A DNA stretch of 46,719 nt from positions 1 through 46,719 of the forward strand of contig DWYS01000137.1 of the NCBI GenBank assembly GCA_019118585.1, given 5' to 3'. The position numbers were made by a program, and so were the translations under genes. Positions 34,208 to 42,413 of this stretch are shown here, in pieces; positions within the stretch are counted from its first letter, which is position 1; each line of letters opens with the position of its first letter. The DNA is from Candidatus Enterocloster faecavium (GTDB taxonomy: Bacteria; Bacillota; Clostridia; Lachnospirales; Lachnospiraceae). Below the pieces are notes generated by a model. The model was given only the letters and a program-made list of their open reading frames with translations. It made no database searches and was not told where the DNA came from.

Positions 34208-35135
34208 CTCTGCTTACTCCTTTCTTCAGGATCCTGGTCAGGCTCACATTGATAATCATGATAAATGCGAAGAGCACCAGACCGATGGTAAAGAGCACTT
34301 CCCGGTGAAGTCCGGATGCGTATCCCATCTCCGCTACAATGGCGGTAGTCAGGAAGCGGACGGAGTTAAAGGGCAGCGGGAAGTTGACGGAACTTCCGGA
34401 TACCAGGCTGATAGCCATAGCCTCGCCGATGGCTCTTCCGGTCCCCAGCACCACTGCGGTAATGATTCCGGACTTGGCCGCCGGGATAATGACATGGAAA
34501 ATGGTTTGGATATGGGTAGCTCCCAGTGCCAGGGAAGCGCTCTTTAAATGAGCGGGAACTGCTCTCAGGGAGGTTTCGCTGATGTTGATTACCGTAGGCA
34601 GAATCATCAGCGCCAGAACCAAAACAGCGGAAATCAGATTGGCGCCTCCCGTAAATTGGTGGGTGGCAGAGCCTTTGAAAATAATCATTTCCAGCTTATA
34701 CATTAAAGGATTTAAAATTAGGATTCCCAGAAGTCCATAAATTACGGAAGGAATTCCTGCAAGAAGCTCGATTGCCGGACGGACAACATTAGCTACCCTG
34801 GCAGGAGCTACCTCAGCCAGAAATACAGCGGTCATCACGCCGATTGGAACTCCGATTAAGATAGCCAGAAGGGTACCTACAATAGAAGTTAAAATAACAA
34901 ACAGGATTCCAAAGCTTGGGTCAGCGGCAGCGGGTTTCCACACTGTTCCAAACAGAATGTCCAGAATACCTACTTTGAACAATGCGGGCGTTCCGCTGAT
35001 AATCATATACAAGGTAATGGAAGCAACTGCCAGTACCGCAGCAAAACCGCACACGGTAAAGATTACCTGGGCTGCATGCTCAACAGCGGACTTGCTTCCG
35101 CGGTGGGAACGTATGGAAAATGTTTCCGAGCTCAT
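34197..35135 (-). CDS. pstC: Phosphate ABC transporter permease PstC
   Basis: Partner permease of PstA, 312 residues. Signature stretches include LAGIPSVIYGLLGILIL and the coupling loop SLALGATHIQTIFHVIIPAA. An N-terminal cytoplasmic tail with HRGSKS precedes the first helix. RBS AAAGGAGAG. It follows pstS after a 150-base gap that contains a strong hairpin. Confidence 0.96.
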   Translation of the reverse strand: MSSETFSIRSHRGSKSAVEHAAQVIFTVCGFAAVLAVASITLYMIISGTPALFKVGILDILFGTVWKPAAADPSFGILFVILTSIVGTLLAILIGVPIGVMTAVFLAEVAPARVANVVRPAIELLAGIPSVIYGLLGILILNPLMYKLEMIIFKGSATHQFTGGANLISAVLVLALMILPTVINISETSLRAVPAHLKSASLALGATHIQTIFHVIIPAAKSGIITAVVLGTGRAIGEAMAISLVSGSSVNFPLPFNSVRFLTTAIVAEMGYASGLHREVLFTIGLVLFAFIMIINVSLTRILKKGVSRDDK

Positions 35136-35206
35136 GCAGAGACTCTCCTTTCTACTTGATCACATTCAATTCATCACTTTTTAAAAAATATGTCTTCTCT
35201 CGTTTT

Positions 35207-35246
35207 CGCCCGTCCTCGCTCCGGACTGCTCCGGGCTGGACGGGCG
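35207..35246 (-). repeat. GC-rich hairpin between pstS and pstC
   Basis: CGCCCGTCC (35207-35215) pairs with GGACGGGCG (35238-35246), with further pairing inside the loop. On the minus strand it is followed by A residues, not U residues, so it is unlikely to terminate. It may block 3' exonucleases and so stabilise the pstS part of the mRNA. Confidence 0.5.
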
Positions 35247-35286
35247 CTCTCTGTTTTGTCTGTTATTTTGTCAGTTCAATCCGTTT

Positions 35287-36213
35287 TTATTCCTGAGGAA
35301 CGATCAGACCTACGGAGGTGATGATTTCCTTGCCCTCGTCGGTTCCAAGGAAGTCAAACAGAGCCTTGACCAGGTCGTTCTGCTCATCCACAGAGCCCTT
35401 GGTCGCCATTACGAAGGGACGGCTCAGGAAGTAATCTCCGGCCAGAATGGTCTCCTCAGAAGGAGCAACTCCCTCCAGGCTTACGGCCTTAACGGTGTCA
35501 TCCAGTACATCCAGAGATACATATCCGATGGAACCAGGAGTAGAAGCAACCTTAGCCATTACAGCGCCGGTGCTGTCCAGCTCATTGCTGTATGCGCACT
35601 GGTCTTCGATTTCCAGCAGTTCCTCGAACGCGCTTCTGGTGCCGGAGCCGGCCTCACGTCCTACTACTACGATCGGAGCGTCTGCTCCGCCAACCTCGCT
35701 CCAGTTGGTTACGGTGCCGGTGTAAATATCGCTTAACTGCTGCTTGGTCAGGTCAGAAACCTCATTAGCGGGGTCAACTACAACGGCGATTCCATCGATC
35801 GCTACGATGTTCTCCACAATTCCGTTTGCCTTCTCCTCATCGGTCAGGTTTCTGGAAGCATTGCCGATATCAGCGGTTCCGTTGGTAACAGCCTCAATGC
35901 CTGCGCCGGATCCAACGAACTGGGGAGTAACGGTAACGCCCGGATATTTTGCCATGAAAGCCTCGCTCAGGGCATTTACGAACTTCTCCATGGAAGTGGA
36001 ACCGACCATGCTGATGGAGCCGCTCAAGTCCTCTGCTGCTGCCTCCTCGCTGCCTGCCTCCGTCTCGGCTGCACTGCTGTCCGCCTCGGAAGCGGCCTCC
36101 GTTGCCGCTGCTGTAGTTGCCTCGCTGGAAGAACTGCTGCAGCCTGCCACAGCACCCATAGCCAGGATCGCTGTTCCCAGTAATGCAATTAATTTTTTGC
36201 TGTTCTTTCTCAT
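35287..36213 (-). CDS. pstS: Phosphate-binding lipoprotein PstS
   Basis: Extracytoplasmic phosphate receptor, 308 residues. Signal peptide with lipobox GAVAGCSSS, then an Ala/Glu/Ser-rich linker. Phosphate-binding loops are visible: SGSISMVGSTSMEKF, PQFVGSGAGIEAV, and the GREAGSGTRSAFEE segment that supplies Ser, Gly and Thr contacts. First gene of the operon, behind a Pho-box-like promoter, which indicates induction by phosphate starvation. Confidence 0.96.
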   Translation of the reverse strand: MRKNSKKLIALLGTAILAMGAVAGCSSSSSEATTAAATEAASEADSSAAETEAGSEEAAAEDLSGSISMVGSTSMEKFVNALSEAFMAKYPGVTVTPQFVGSGAGIEAVTNGTADIGNASRNLTDEEKANGIVENIVAIDGIAVVVDPANEVSDLTKQQLSDIYTGTVTNWSEVGGADAPIVVVGREAGSGTRSAFEELLEIEDQCAYSNELDSTGAVMAKVASTPGSIGYVSLDVLDDTVKAVSLEGVAPSEETILAGDYFLSRPFVMATKGSVDEQNDLVKALFDFLGTDEGKEIITSVGLIVPQE

Positions 36214-36278
36214 GATACTTCATCCTCCATATGAAAATTTTTTATCATTTTTGATTTCTCTTGTTCGTTACAGCTTGG

Positions 36279-36344
36279 AGTATACAAAAAGTCGGGAAAC
36301 TCTGAAAGCAAGTTATGGTATAGTTTTTGTAAAATCTAAGTAAA
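36279..36344 (-). promoter_or_regulatory. Pho-box-like activated promoter of the pst operon
   Basis: On the minus strand TTTAC, TTTAC and TATAC recur with exact 11-base spacing (36344-36318), followed by a -10 box TATACT at 36284-36279. The region 17 bases before that -10 (TTTCAG) is a poor -35. Direct repeats at one-turn spacing replacing the -35 is the arrangement expected for activation by a PhoB/PhoP-type regulator. Confidence 0.65.
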
Positions 36345-36370
36345 ACCGAAACCGGTGCCATAAAGTTCTC

Positions 36371-36425
36371 AAAAAAAGCGGACCATGATTCCTCCACGCA
36401 TCCTGCCAGGGGAACCATCGTCCGC
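36371..36425 (-). terminator. Intrinsic terminator after the dus gene
   Basis: On the minus strand GCGGACGATGGTTCC pairs with GGAATCATGGTCCGC (one mismatch, one wobble), followed by seven T residues (complement of the A-run at 36371-36377). It ends the zinc-ribbon/CcdA/guaD/dus transcript. Confidence 0.8.
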
Positions 36426-36440
36426 ATCTTCTTTCGATTT

Positions 36441-37430
36441 TCAGTTTTTCAGCCCGGTTTCAAAGATCTCCTCCACCGTCTCCAGGTATTCCTGCCCGCT
36501 TTTGGATTTCTTCAGCTTTTTGAGCAGACGGCTGTCCGCTCTGAAAAGCTCCTGCATGTAAGACCAGAGCTCCTTCATCTTAAAGAGGGCATTCCGCTCT
36601 TCTCCCATCATCTCCAGGTATCCTCTCCAGAGCAGATCATGAAATCTGCGCAGCCGGCTGATCTCTGCCGGCCTCTGCCCTGCAAGCTCTCCCGCCAGAC
36701 CGGGATTCCGGATGAGCCCCCGGCCCAGCATGATCCGCTCCAGGCCCTGTCCCGGACAGAAGCGCTCCTTCAGCGCCTCCAGGTCCTTTGGAGAAAAAAT
36801 ATCCCCGTTGTAGCACACCGGAGCCCTGGACTCCGCGAGGGCCAGCCCGAACCACTCCAGCCGCGGCTTATTGCCGTAATAATCTTTCAGTACCCTGGGA
36901 TGGACGATCAGCTCCTTCAGTGGAACACGGTTGTAAATCCGGAGCAGATTTTCAAACTCCCCCGGCTCCTCCACCCCTAGGCGGGTTTTCACGGAAAGCT
37001 CCATCCCCATTTCCTCAACTCCCTGGGACACCCTCAGAAGGAAGTCCTCCAGCTGCTCCGGCTCTCCCAGAAAGCCCGCTCCCTTTTTCTTGGCCGTTAC
37101 CGTCCCGGAGGGACATCCCAGATTCAGGTTTACCTCCCGATAGCCCTCCTCCTTTAAGATCCCGCAGGTCTGCAGAAAATCTTCCCACCGGTTGGTGAGG
37201 ATCTGCGGGACCACCCTCATTCCCCGGTTGTGCTCCGGCAGAATATCCCTGCGCTCCCTGGTGCTGATGGAAACAGACCTGGCTTCCGTTCCGCTGTTTC
37301 CCGTCTGCTTGGGGGCAATAAAAGGCGTAAAATACCGGTCCATAGGAGCAAAGCACTGATGATAGGCCTGACGGTAAATGTAGCCGGTAACGCCCTCCAT
37401 GGGCGCCATGTAAAACAGTAGATCTTTCAT
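36441..37430 (-). CDS. tRNA-dihydrouridine synthase
   Basis: FMN-dependent enzyme reducing uridines in the tRNA D-loop. Conserved landmarks: the N-terminal YMAPMEGVTG, the catalytic Cys in NLNLGCPSGTV, SVKTRLG with the catalytic Lys/Arg region, LIVHPR with the active-site His, CYNGDI and IMLGRGLIRNP. About 329 residues from the ATG at 37430, which lies 1 base after the guaD stop; the open frame extends 9 codons further. Which Dus subfamily it belongs to cannot be decided from reading alone. Confidence 0.92.
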   Translation of the reverse strand: MKDLLFYMAPMEGVTGYIYRQAYHQCFAPMDRYFTPFIAPKQTGNSGTEARSVSISTRERRDILPEHNRGMRVVPQILTNRWEDFLQTCGILKEEGYREVNLNLGCPSGTVTAKKKGAGFLGEPEQLEDFLLRVSQGVEEMGMELSVKTRLGVEEPGEFENLLRIYNRVPLKELIVHPRVLKDYYGNKPRLEWFGLALAESRAPVCYNGDIFSPKDLEALKERFCPGQGLERIMLGRGLIRNPGLAGELAGQRPAEISRLRRFHDLLWRGYLEMMGEERNALFKMKELWSYMQELFRADSRLLKKLKKSKSGQEYLETVEEIFETGLKN

Positions 37431-37431
37431 C

Positions 37432-38712
37432 TTAAAAAATCCGGCGGCCAGCCACAAATTTTGCCTCCACCCGGCAGCTCTCGGACAGATAGATCATACG
37501 CTCCAGGCGCTCTGCCAGGGTAAGGGTTCTGGGACTTCTCAGGATAGAATCGTCCATGACCACCGCATCAAATTCAAAGCCCTTTTCCAGGCTTCCCACC
37601 TTTCCAAAGAAGGCTCCGCCTCCCCTGGTCCCCAGATAAAATGCCTCCTCCACCGTCAGGGGCTTTAAGGAATCATCCACCAGTCTCCAGCGCAGCTTGG
37701 AAGCCATGATGGCGTCCGCCATCCCGCGGAAGATGGAGGTGTGAACTCCTCCCGCCACATCGCTGCCCAATCCTACCTTCAGCCCTAAGTCCATGTACCG
37801 GCGCACCGGGGCAATACCGGAGGCCAGATTGGCGTTGGACTGGGCGCAGTGGGCCACAAACACGCCTCTCTCCTTCATCCGCTCCATTTCCTCCTCCGAG
37901 GACCAGACGCAGTGCGCCATAATAGCCGGATTCTCCCCGCCAAAAAGGCCGAAGCGGTCATACACATCCCCGTAAAACGCAGACCAGGGGCAAAGCTCCT
38001 TTACCATCCGGATCTCTCCCTGGTTCTCCGACAGGTGGGACTGAACCGGAAGACCTTTTTCCATTCCAATCTCCCCCAGCCCCTTTAACAGCTCATCGCT
38101 GCAGGAAGGCACAAACCGGGGAGTCAAAATGGGGGATACGTTTTCATACCGGCCCTCTGTCTCCTCCAGCCACAGCAGGGTCTCCTCCAGGGACTTCCGC
38201 GGGCTCTCCTCCGTCAGGCCCGGAGAACTGTTCCGGTCCATATTCACCTTTCCTACCCTGGAGATCAGGCCCGTCTCCTCCAGACAGTCCATGAGGATCT
38301 CTGTGGAGCGGCGGTGGATGGTGCCGAAGGCGCACACGCGGGTGGTGGCCCCCATCTTCAAATCCTCGGCGAAAATGGAATATCCCTCCCTGGCATATTC
38401 CTCATCTGCATACTTTTCCTCCTCGGGAAAGGTTCTGGTGTTCAGCCACTCCAAAAGCTCCAAATCCATTCCCAGGGAGCGAAAGCCGTACTGGGGCGCG
38501 TGGATATGAAGATCTGTAAGGCCGGGAATGATCAGATTCTGTCCAAAGTCCAGAACCGGCAGGTTCTGAAATTCCTCCGGGATCCGGGGAAATACCCCCT
38601 GGCTCACCCCGTCCAGGCATACTGCAAATCCCTGCTCCGTTGTCCGGATCTTCTCCGGGCCCTCACTGTAACAGATGTTTCCTTTGACGATAAAATTCTT
38701 CTCCTGCTTCAT
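37432..38712 (-). CDS. guaD: Guanine deaminase (amidohydrolase family)
   Basis: Converts guanine to xanthine and ammonia. The 426-residue protein has the zinc-binding and substrate motifs of the family: GLTDLHIHAPQYGFR, VQSHLSENQGE, MAHCVWSSEEEM and LGSDVAGGVHTS. The HAPQ/SENxxE combination distinguishes guanine deaminases from the related chlorohydrolases. No permease or purine riboswitch is next to it. It sits between a CcdA fusion and dus in a mixed operon. Confidence 0.93.
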   Translation of the reverse strand: MKQEKNFIVKGNICYSEGPEKIRTTEQGFAVCLDGVSQGVFPRIPEEFQNLPVLDFGQNLIIPGLTDLHIHAPQYGFRSLGMDLELLEWLNTRTFPEEEKYADEEYAREGYSIFAEDLKMGATTRVCAFGTIHRRSTEILMDCLEETGLISRVGKVNMDRNSSPGLTEESPRKSLEETLLWLEETEGRYENVSPILTPRFVPSCSDELLKGLGEIGMEKGLPVQSHLSENQGEIRMVKELCPWSAFYGDVYDRFGLFGGENPAIMAHCVWSSEEEMERMKERGVFVAHCAQSNANLASGIAPVRRYMDLGLKVGLGSDVAGGVHTSIFRGMADAIMASKLRWRLVDDSLKPLTVEEAFYLGTRGGGAFFGKVGSLEKGFEFDAVVMDDSILRSPRTLTLAERLERMIYLSESCRVEAKFVAGRRIF

Positions 38713-38764
38713 ACATTACCTCATTCTGCGACAATTCAGAACAGCCTGAACCGTTCCTTCCTTT

Positions 38765-40096
38765 TTACTGAACTCTCTGACCGGTCATGGTCTGCTGCAC
38801 GATGCGCTCCATCATGTCCCCGCTCAAAGCACCCGGCACATAGCCGAATACATTCCCATCCGAATCGATCATAAAGGTGGTGGGGAAGGCGCTGATGCCG
38901 TAAGCCATCAGGGTTTCTCCCGTAGTGTCCATCACGGTGGGGAAGGTGTAGCCGTTGTCCTCCAGAAACTGCGCCACTTCCTCCACCGTTCCGTCATTGT
39001 TGTAGGGATTCTCCCCGGTTTTCGGGTTGGCAACCCCCAGTACGATCAAATCCCCCTCATTGCTGCCGTACCGTTCATAGAGCGCCTGAATCTCCGGCAT
39101 CTCACTCTGGCAGGGGCCGCACCAGGTCGCCCAGAAGTTGAGAAACACCGTCTTTCCTTTGTAGTCGGAAAGGGTGTGGGAATTGCCGTACTGGTCCGTC
39201 CAGGTAAAATCCGGGGCCGGTATCGCCTCCGGCTCCTCCTGGTCAGTGCTCTCCTCCACAGACTCCCGGGCTTTTGTCTCAGCGGATTCCTCATCCGGGC
39301 TCTCTTCTGCAGACTCCTCTGCCGGCTCCCCTGCGGACTCTTCCCCGGAGATGGAGCTTCCCCCTCCCAGGGAGGACAGATAGCTGGTGACGCCGTTCAT
39401 ATATCCGGTAAAGGTCATCACGCCCATGAGGATCATCAGGGCTCCGCCGATCCGCACCGTATACCGCACCACGCTCTGGTGGGTCTTAAAGAAGTCCAGC
39501 ACCGTACCGGTAAACAGGCCCACTGCCAGAAACGGGATGACAAATCCCAGGGTATAAACTCCGATCAGCCAGAGCCCCTGCGCCTTCTGTCCCGCCGAGG
39601 AGACCATTAACAGCACGCTTCCCAGGGTGGGACCCACACAGGGGGTCCAGGCAAAGCTGAAGGTAAATCCCAGGATCAGGGCGGTAGCCGGATTCATGGA
39701 CAGCTTTCCCAGCTGAAGAGGAAGGCGGTGCTCCCGCTCGATGGCTCCGATCTTTCCCAGGGCACCCAGCTGATATAGTCCAAAGGCAATCATGATCAGT
39801 CCGCTGATCCTGGCAAACCAGGTGCGGCTGTGGTTAAAAAAGCGGCCCAGAGCGGAAAAACCCAGGCCCAAAATTAAAAAGGCGCAGCTTATTCCCACCA
39901 CAAAAAACAGGGTGTTGACCATCACCCGTTTTCTAGGATAGACGATCCGCCCGTTTTCGTCCGTCGTTCTGGCTCCTCCGGCCAGATATCCGATATAAAG
40001 CGGCACCAGCGGAAGCACACAGGGGGAGAAAAAGCTTAAAATTCCCTGGACAAACACCGTCAGTACCGGTACGCCGATCTCCAGTTGAAACCCCAT
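38765..40096 (-). CDS. CcdA-type thiol transporter fused to a TlpA/ResA-like thioredoxin domain
   Basis: Moves reducing power across the membrane to an extracytoplasmic thioredoxin domain in the same chain. Residues 1-235 are the six-helix CcdA part, with Cys-containing motifs SFFSPCVLPLVPLYIGYLAG and AWTPCVGPTLGSVL. An acidic linker with repeated E-E-S-A/P units follows (about 245-300). The C-terminal 145 residues are a redoxin domain with NFWATWCGPCQSEMPE and the cis-Pro region SAFPTTFMID. Fusion of the two activities is known but less common than separate genes. The ATG at 40096 has GAGGAG at 6 bases' spacing and is preferred over 40102. It follows the zinc-ribbon gene by 29 bases. Confidence 0.9.
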   Translation of the reverse strand: MGFQLEIGVPVLTVFVQGILSFFSPCVLPLVPLYIGYLAGGARTTDENGRIVYPRKRVMVNTLFFVVGISCAFLILGLGFSALGRFFNHSRTWFARISGLIMIAFGLYQLGALGKIGAIEREHRLPLQLGKLSMNPATALILGFTFSFAWTPCVGPTLGSVLLMVSSAGQKAQGLWLIGVYTLGFVIPFLAVGLFTGTVLDFFKTHQSVVRYTVRIGGALMILMGVMTFTGYMNGVTSYLSSLGGGSSISGEESAGEPAEESAEESPDEESAETKARESVEESTDQEEPEAIPAPDFTWTDQYGNSHTLSDYKGKTVFLNFWATWCGPCQSEMPEIQALYERYGSNEGDLIVLGVANPKTGENPYNNDGTVEEVAQFLEDNGYTFPTVMDTTGETLMAYGISAFPTTFMIDSDGNVFGYVPGALSGDMMERIVQQTMTGQRVQ

Positions 40097-40125
40097 ATCC
40101 ATCTCCTCTCTTCTTTTCCGCCGGG

Positions 40126-40530
40126 TCAGCTTCTGCGGATAAAATCACTGCCGCATTTGGGACAGTGGATGCTTACCTTCCCATGCCCCCTCGGAATGCG
40201 CACCTTCTGGCCGCATTTGGGGCAGCGAAAGATCTTATACTTTCTGGCCTCGTCCGCCTTGAAGCGGAAACCTTTAAAAAACTGGCTGACCTTAAACAGC
40301 AGGCTTTCAAAGGCCTGGTTTTCCTGGAAACGCCGGTTGATATTCCGTGAAAGGATGCGGAAATACATATACACAATCCCCGCAACCGCCAGGATTTCCA
40401 GGATAAATGAATGAAAAAATATGTTCAGGATCAAAAGGATCAGGATCCCGTACATGAAATAACGGTTCATCTGGTCCATTCCATAACGGCCGATCATAAA
40501 TCGTCTCAGCCTGTCCTTCCAGTCGGACAT
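40126..40530 (-). CDS. Small membrane protein with C-terminal zinc ribbon
   Basis: About 134 residues: an N-terminal basic amphipathic stretch, two membrane helices (YFMYGILILLILNIFFH, then ILEILAVAGIVYMYF), a charged segment and a Cys4 zinc ribbon made of FRCPKCGQKVRIP and IHCPKCGSDF. Such proteins are common and uncharacterised in Clostridia. The ATG at 40530 has AGAGG at 8 bases. First gene of the operon leading to the CcdA fusion, guaD and dus; the promoter puts the transcript start only about 10 bases before the start codon. Confidence 0.8.
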   Translation of the reverse strand: MSDWKDRLRRFMIGRYGMDQMNRYFMYGILILLILNIFFHSFILEILAVAGIVYMYFRILSRNINRRFQENQAFESLLFKVSQFFKGFRFKADEARKYKIFRCPKCGQKVRIPRGHGKVSIHCPKCGSDFIRRS

Positions 40531-40548
40531 TCTCATCACCTCTGCTAC

Positions 40549-40576
40549 ATTATATCATGGCATTGTTTTTTGTCAA
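40549..40576 (-). promoter_or_regulatory. Consensus promoter of the zinc-ribbon/CcdA operon
   Basis: TTGACA (40576-40571), 16 bases, TATAAT (40554-40549) on the minus strand: both hexamers are perfect matches to the sigma-70/sigma-A consensus. Confidence 0.85.
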
Positions 40577-40621
40577 TTTTATACCGTTTTTCATAGACGT
40601 AACAGCAATGGGACCGTCATC

Positions 40622-40671
40622 AAAAAGCCGGAAAGTCTTCTCCAAAAAGGAGGGGACCTTTCCGGCTTTTT
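40622..40671. terminator. Strong intrinsic terminator of the bil operon
   Basis: AAAAAGCCGGAAAG (40622-40635) pairs perfectly with CTTTCCGGCTTTTT (40658-40671). On the minus strand it follows the flavoprotein stop codon by 14 bases and ends in a T-run, closing the threonine aldolase-bilR-bilS-HNH-flavoprotein transcript. It is symmetric and could stop both strands. Confidence 0.85.
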
Positions 40672-40685
40672 CCGTTGTCCGGCTG

Positions 40686-42383
40686 CTATTTAAAATTATA
40701 TTCCGTGACGATCTTCTCCCGGTTCCCGGTTACATCGGTATAGTATTCATAAAGGCAGATCCCCAGGAAGGAACCGGAAATATTCCATACATTCCGGTAT
40801 CCGCGGCCCTGAAGGGCCATAACCGCATTGTAGCTTCTCTGTCCTGAACGGCAGTGTACATAGACCGGACGATCCCTGGGGATTTCATCGATCCTCTCCC
40901 TCAGCTGGCTTAACGGAATGTTGACCGCATTGATCAGATGTCCGGCCTTATACTCATTTTCCTCCCGGACGTCCACAATAAATGCCTTCTCCTCCACCAG
41001 CTGCCGCACCTTGGACACCGGTACCTGGCGGTAATATCCGTTCAGCAGGTTGGAGGCCACCAGCCCCGCCTGGTTTACCACATCCCTTGCAGTTGCAAAT
41101 ACGGGGGAATAGCAGAGCTCCAGCTCCTTTAAATCCTCAACCGTGCCGTTCATGGCAATGAGGGCCGCCGCCACATCGACCCGTTTGTCCACATTCCCTT
41201 TTCCGATGGCCTGGGCTCCCAGGATTTTTCCGGTGGGTACCTGGAACAGGAGCTTGAAATGCATAGGAGCGCTCTGGGGCATGATTCCCACCTTGTCGCT
41301 TGGAATCACATAGGCGAAATCGTAGGGGATCTGGGCCTTCCGGGCCGTTTTCTCATTTAATCCGGTGGCTGCGATATTCAGGTCAAACACCCGGATGGCG
41401 CAGGAACCGATTACCCCTCTGTTGGCGCAGGGCATCCCGTACATGGAATCCGCCGCCGCCCGGGCCTGCCGGAGCGCCGGACCTGCCAGAGCCAGACGCC
41501 CTGGCTTCTGGGTCAGCCGATCGAATACCTCGATGGCGTCCCCAACAGCGTAAATATTCTCATCGCTGGTCCGGTAATTGTGGTCCACCTTGATGCCGCC
41601 GGTCTCCCCGATTTCAAGCCCTGCCTGGCGGGCAAGACTGGTTTCCGGGGCCACGCCGATGGCCAAAACCACCGCCTGGGCCGGCACCATCCGTCCGGAA
41701 GCCAAAAGGACCTGACTGCCGTCAATCTCCTTTACCCCGTCCCCAACAATCACCTGCACGCCGTGGTCCATCATCTCCTTCTGGACCATCTGGACCATAT
41801 CGTAATCCAAAGGCGCCAGGATCTGGTCCATGGCCTCAATGACCGTAACCTGCTTTCCCAGCTTTCTTAAATTTTCCGCTGTCTCTATCCCAATAAATCC
41901 GCCTCCGATTACTGCCACATCCCGGATTTCATCGGAAGCCACCCCGTCCTTCAGATGGATGATGTCCACCACATTCCGGATGGTGTAAACATCGGGCCTG
42001 TCCGCCCCCTTTATGCTCTTTGGCCGTATGGGAGCAGCTCCGGGAGCCAGAACCAGGAAATCATAGGGCTCCTCTTTTATCGTTCCGGTGCTGATGTCTT
42101 TTACCTCGATGGTCTTCTTCTCCCGGTGGATGGCCGTCACCTCCTGGTTCACTCTGGCGTCAATATCGTAGGACTTCTTGAATTTTTCCGGAGACATCAT
42201 GATCAGCGCATCGCTGTCCGCCACCGTTCCGGAAAGGTAGTAAGGAAGGGAACAGTTGGAAAAGGATACATGAGGCCCTTTTTCAAACATGATAATCTCC
42301 GCCTGAGCGTCAATCCTCCTGGCTCTGGCGGCCACGGACGCTCCTCCTGCCACTCCTCCTACAATTAAAATACGTTTTCCCAT
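40686..42383 (-). CDS. CoA-disulfide reductase-like FAD/NAD(P)H oxidoreductase with rhodanese domain
   Basis: A 565-residue flavoprotein. The FAD-binding Rossmann motif IVGGVAGGASVAARAR is at the N-terminus. The single active-site Cys of CoA-disulfide reductases is in VSFSNCSLPYY (Cys44). The NAD(P)H-binding fold is VAVIGGGFIGIETAENLR, and YAVGDAIEV is the second FAD contact. From about 460 a rhodanese domain follows with its Cys in VHCRSGQRS (Cys511). Such fusions reduce CoA disulfide or persulfides. Last gene of the bilRS operon, 30 bases after the HNH gene. It could be an electron donor for BilS/BilR, but this is inference. RBS AGGAGGG. Confidence 0.88.
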   Translation of the reverse strand: MGKRILIVGGVAGGASVAARARRIDAQAEIIMFEKGPHVSFSNCSLPYYLSGTVADSDALIMMSPEKFKKSYDIDARVNQEVTAIHREKKTIEVKDISTGTIKEEPYDFLVLAPGAAPIRPKSIKGADRPDVYTIRNVVDIIHLKDGVASDEIRDVAVIGGGFIGIETAENLRKLGKQVTVIEAMDQILAPLDYDMVQMVQKEMMDHGVQVIVGDGVKEIDGSQVLLASGRMVPAQAVVLAIGVAPETSLARQAGLEIGETGGIKVDHNYRTSDENIYAVGDAIEVFDRLTQKPGRLALAGPALRQARAAADSMYGMPCANRGVIGSCAIRVFDLNIAATGLNEKTARKAQIPYDFAYVIPSDKVGIMPQSAPMHFKLLFQVPTGKILGAQAIGKGNVDKRVDVAAALIAMNGTVEDLKELELCYSPVFATARDVVNQAGLVASNLLNGYYRQVPVSKVRQLVEEKAFIVDVREENEYKAGHLINAVNIPLSQLRERIDEIPRDRPVYVHCRSGQRSYNAVMALQGRGYRNVWNISGSFLGICLYEYYTDVTGNREKIVTEYNFK

Positions 42384-42413
42384 TGTAAAACCCTCCTAAC
42401 ACTTTTTGATATT

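Noticed and set aside
35207-35246. Terminator between pstS and pstC
   Set aside because: On the transcribed strand the stem is followed by A residues, not U residues, and pstC has no convincing promoter of its own; kept only as a hairpin.
38713-38764. Purine riboswitch before guanine deaminase
   Set aside because: The gap is only about 50 bases and lacks the paired-loop pattern of the purine aptamer.
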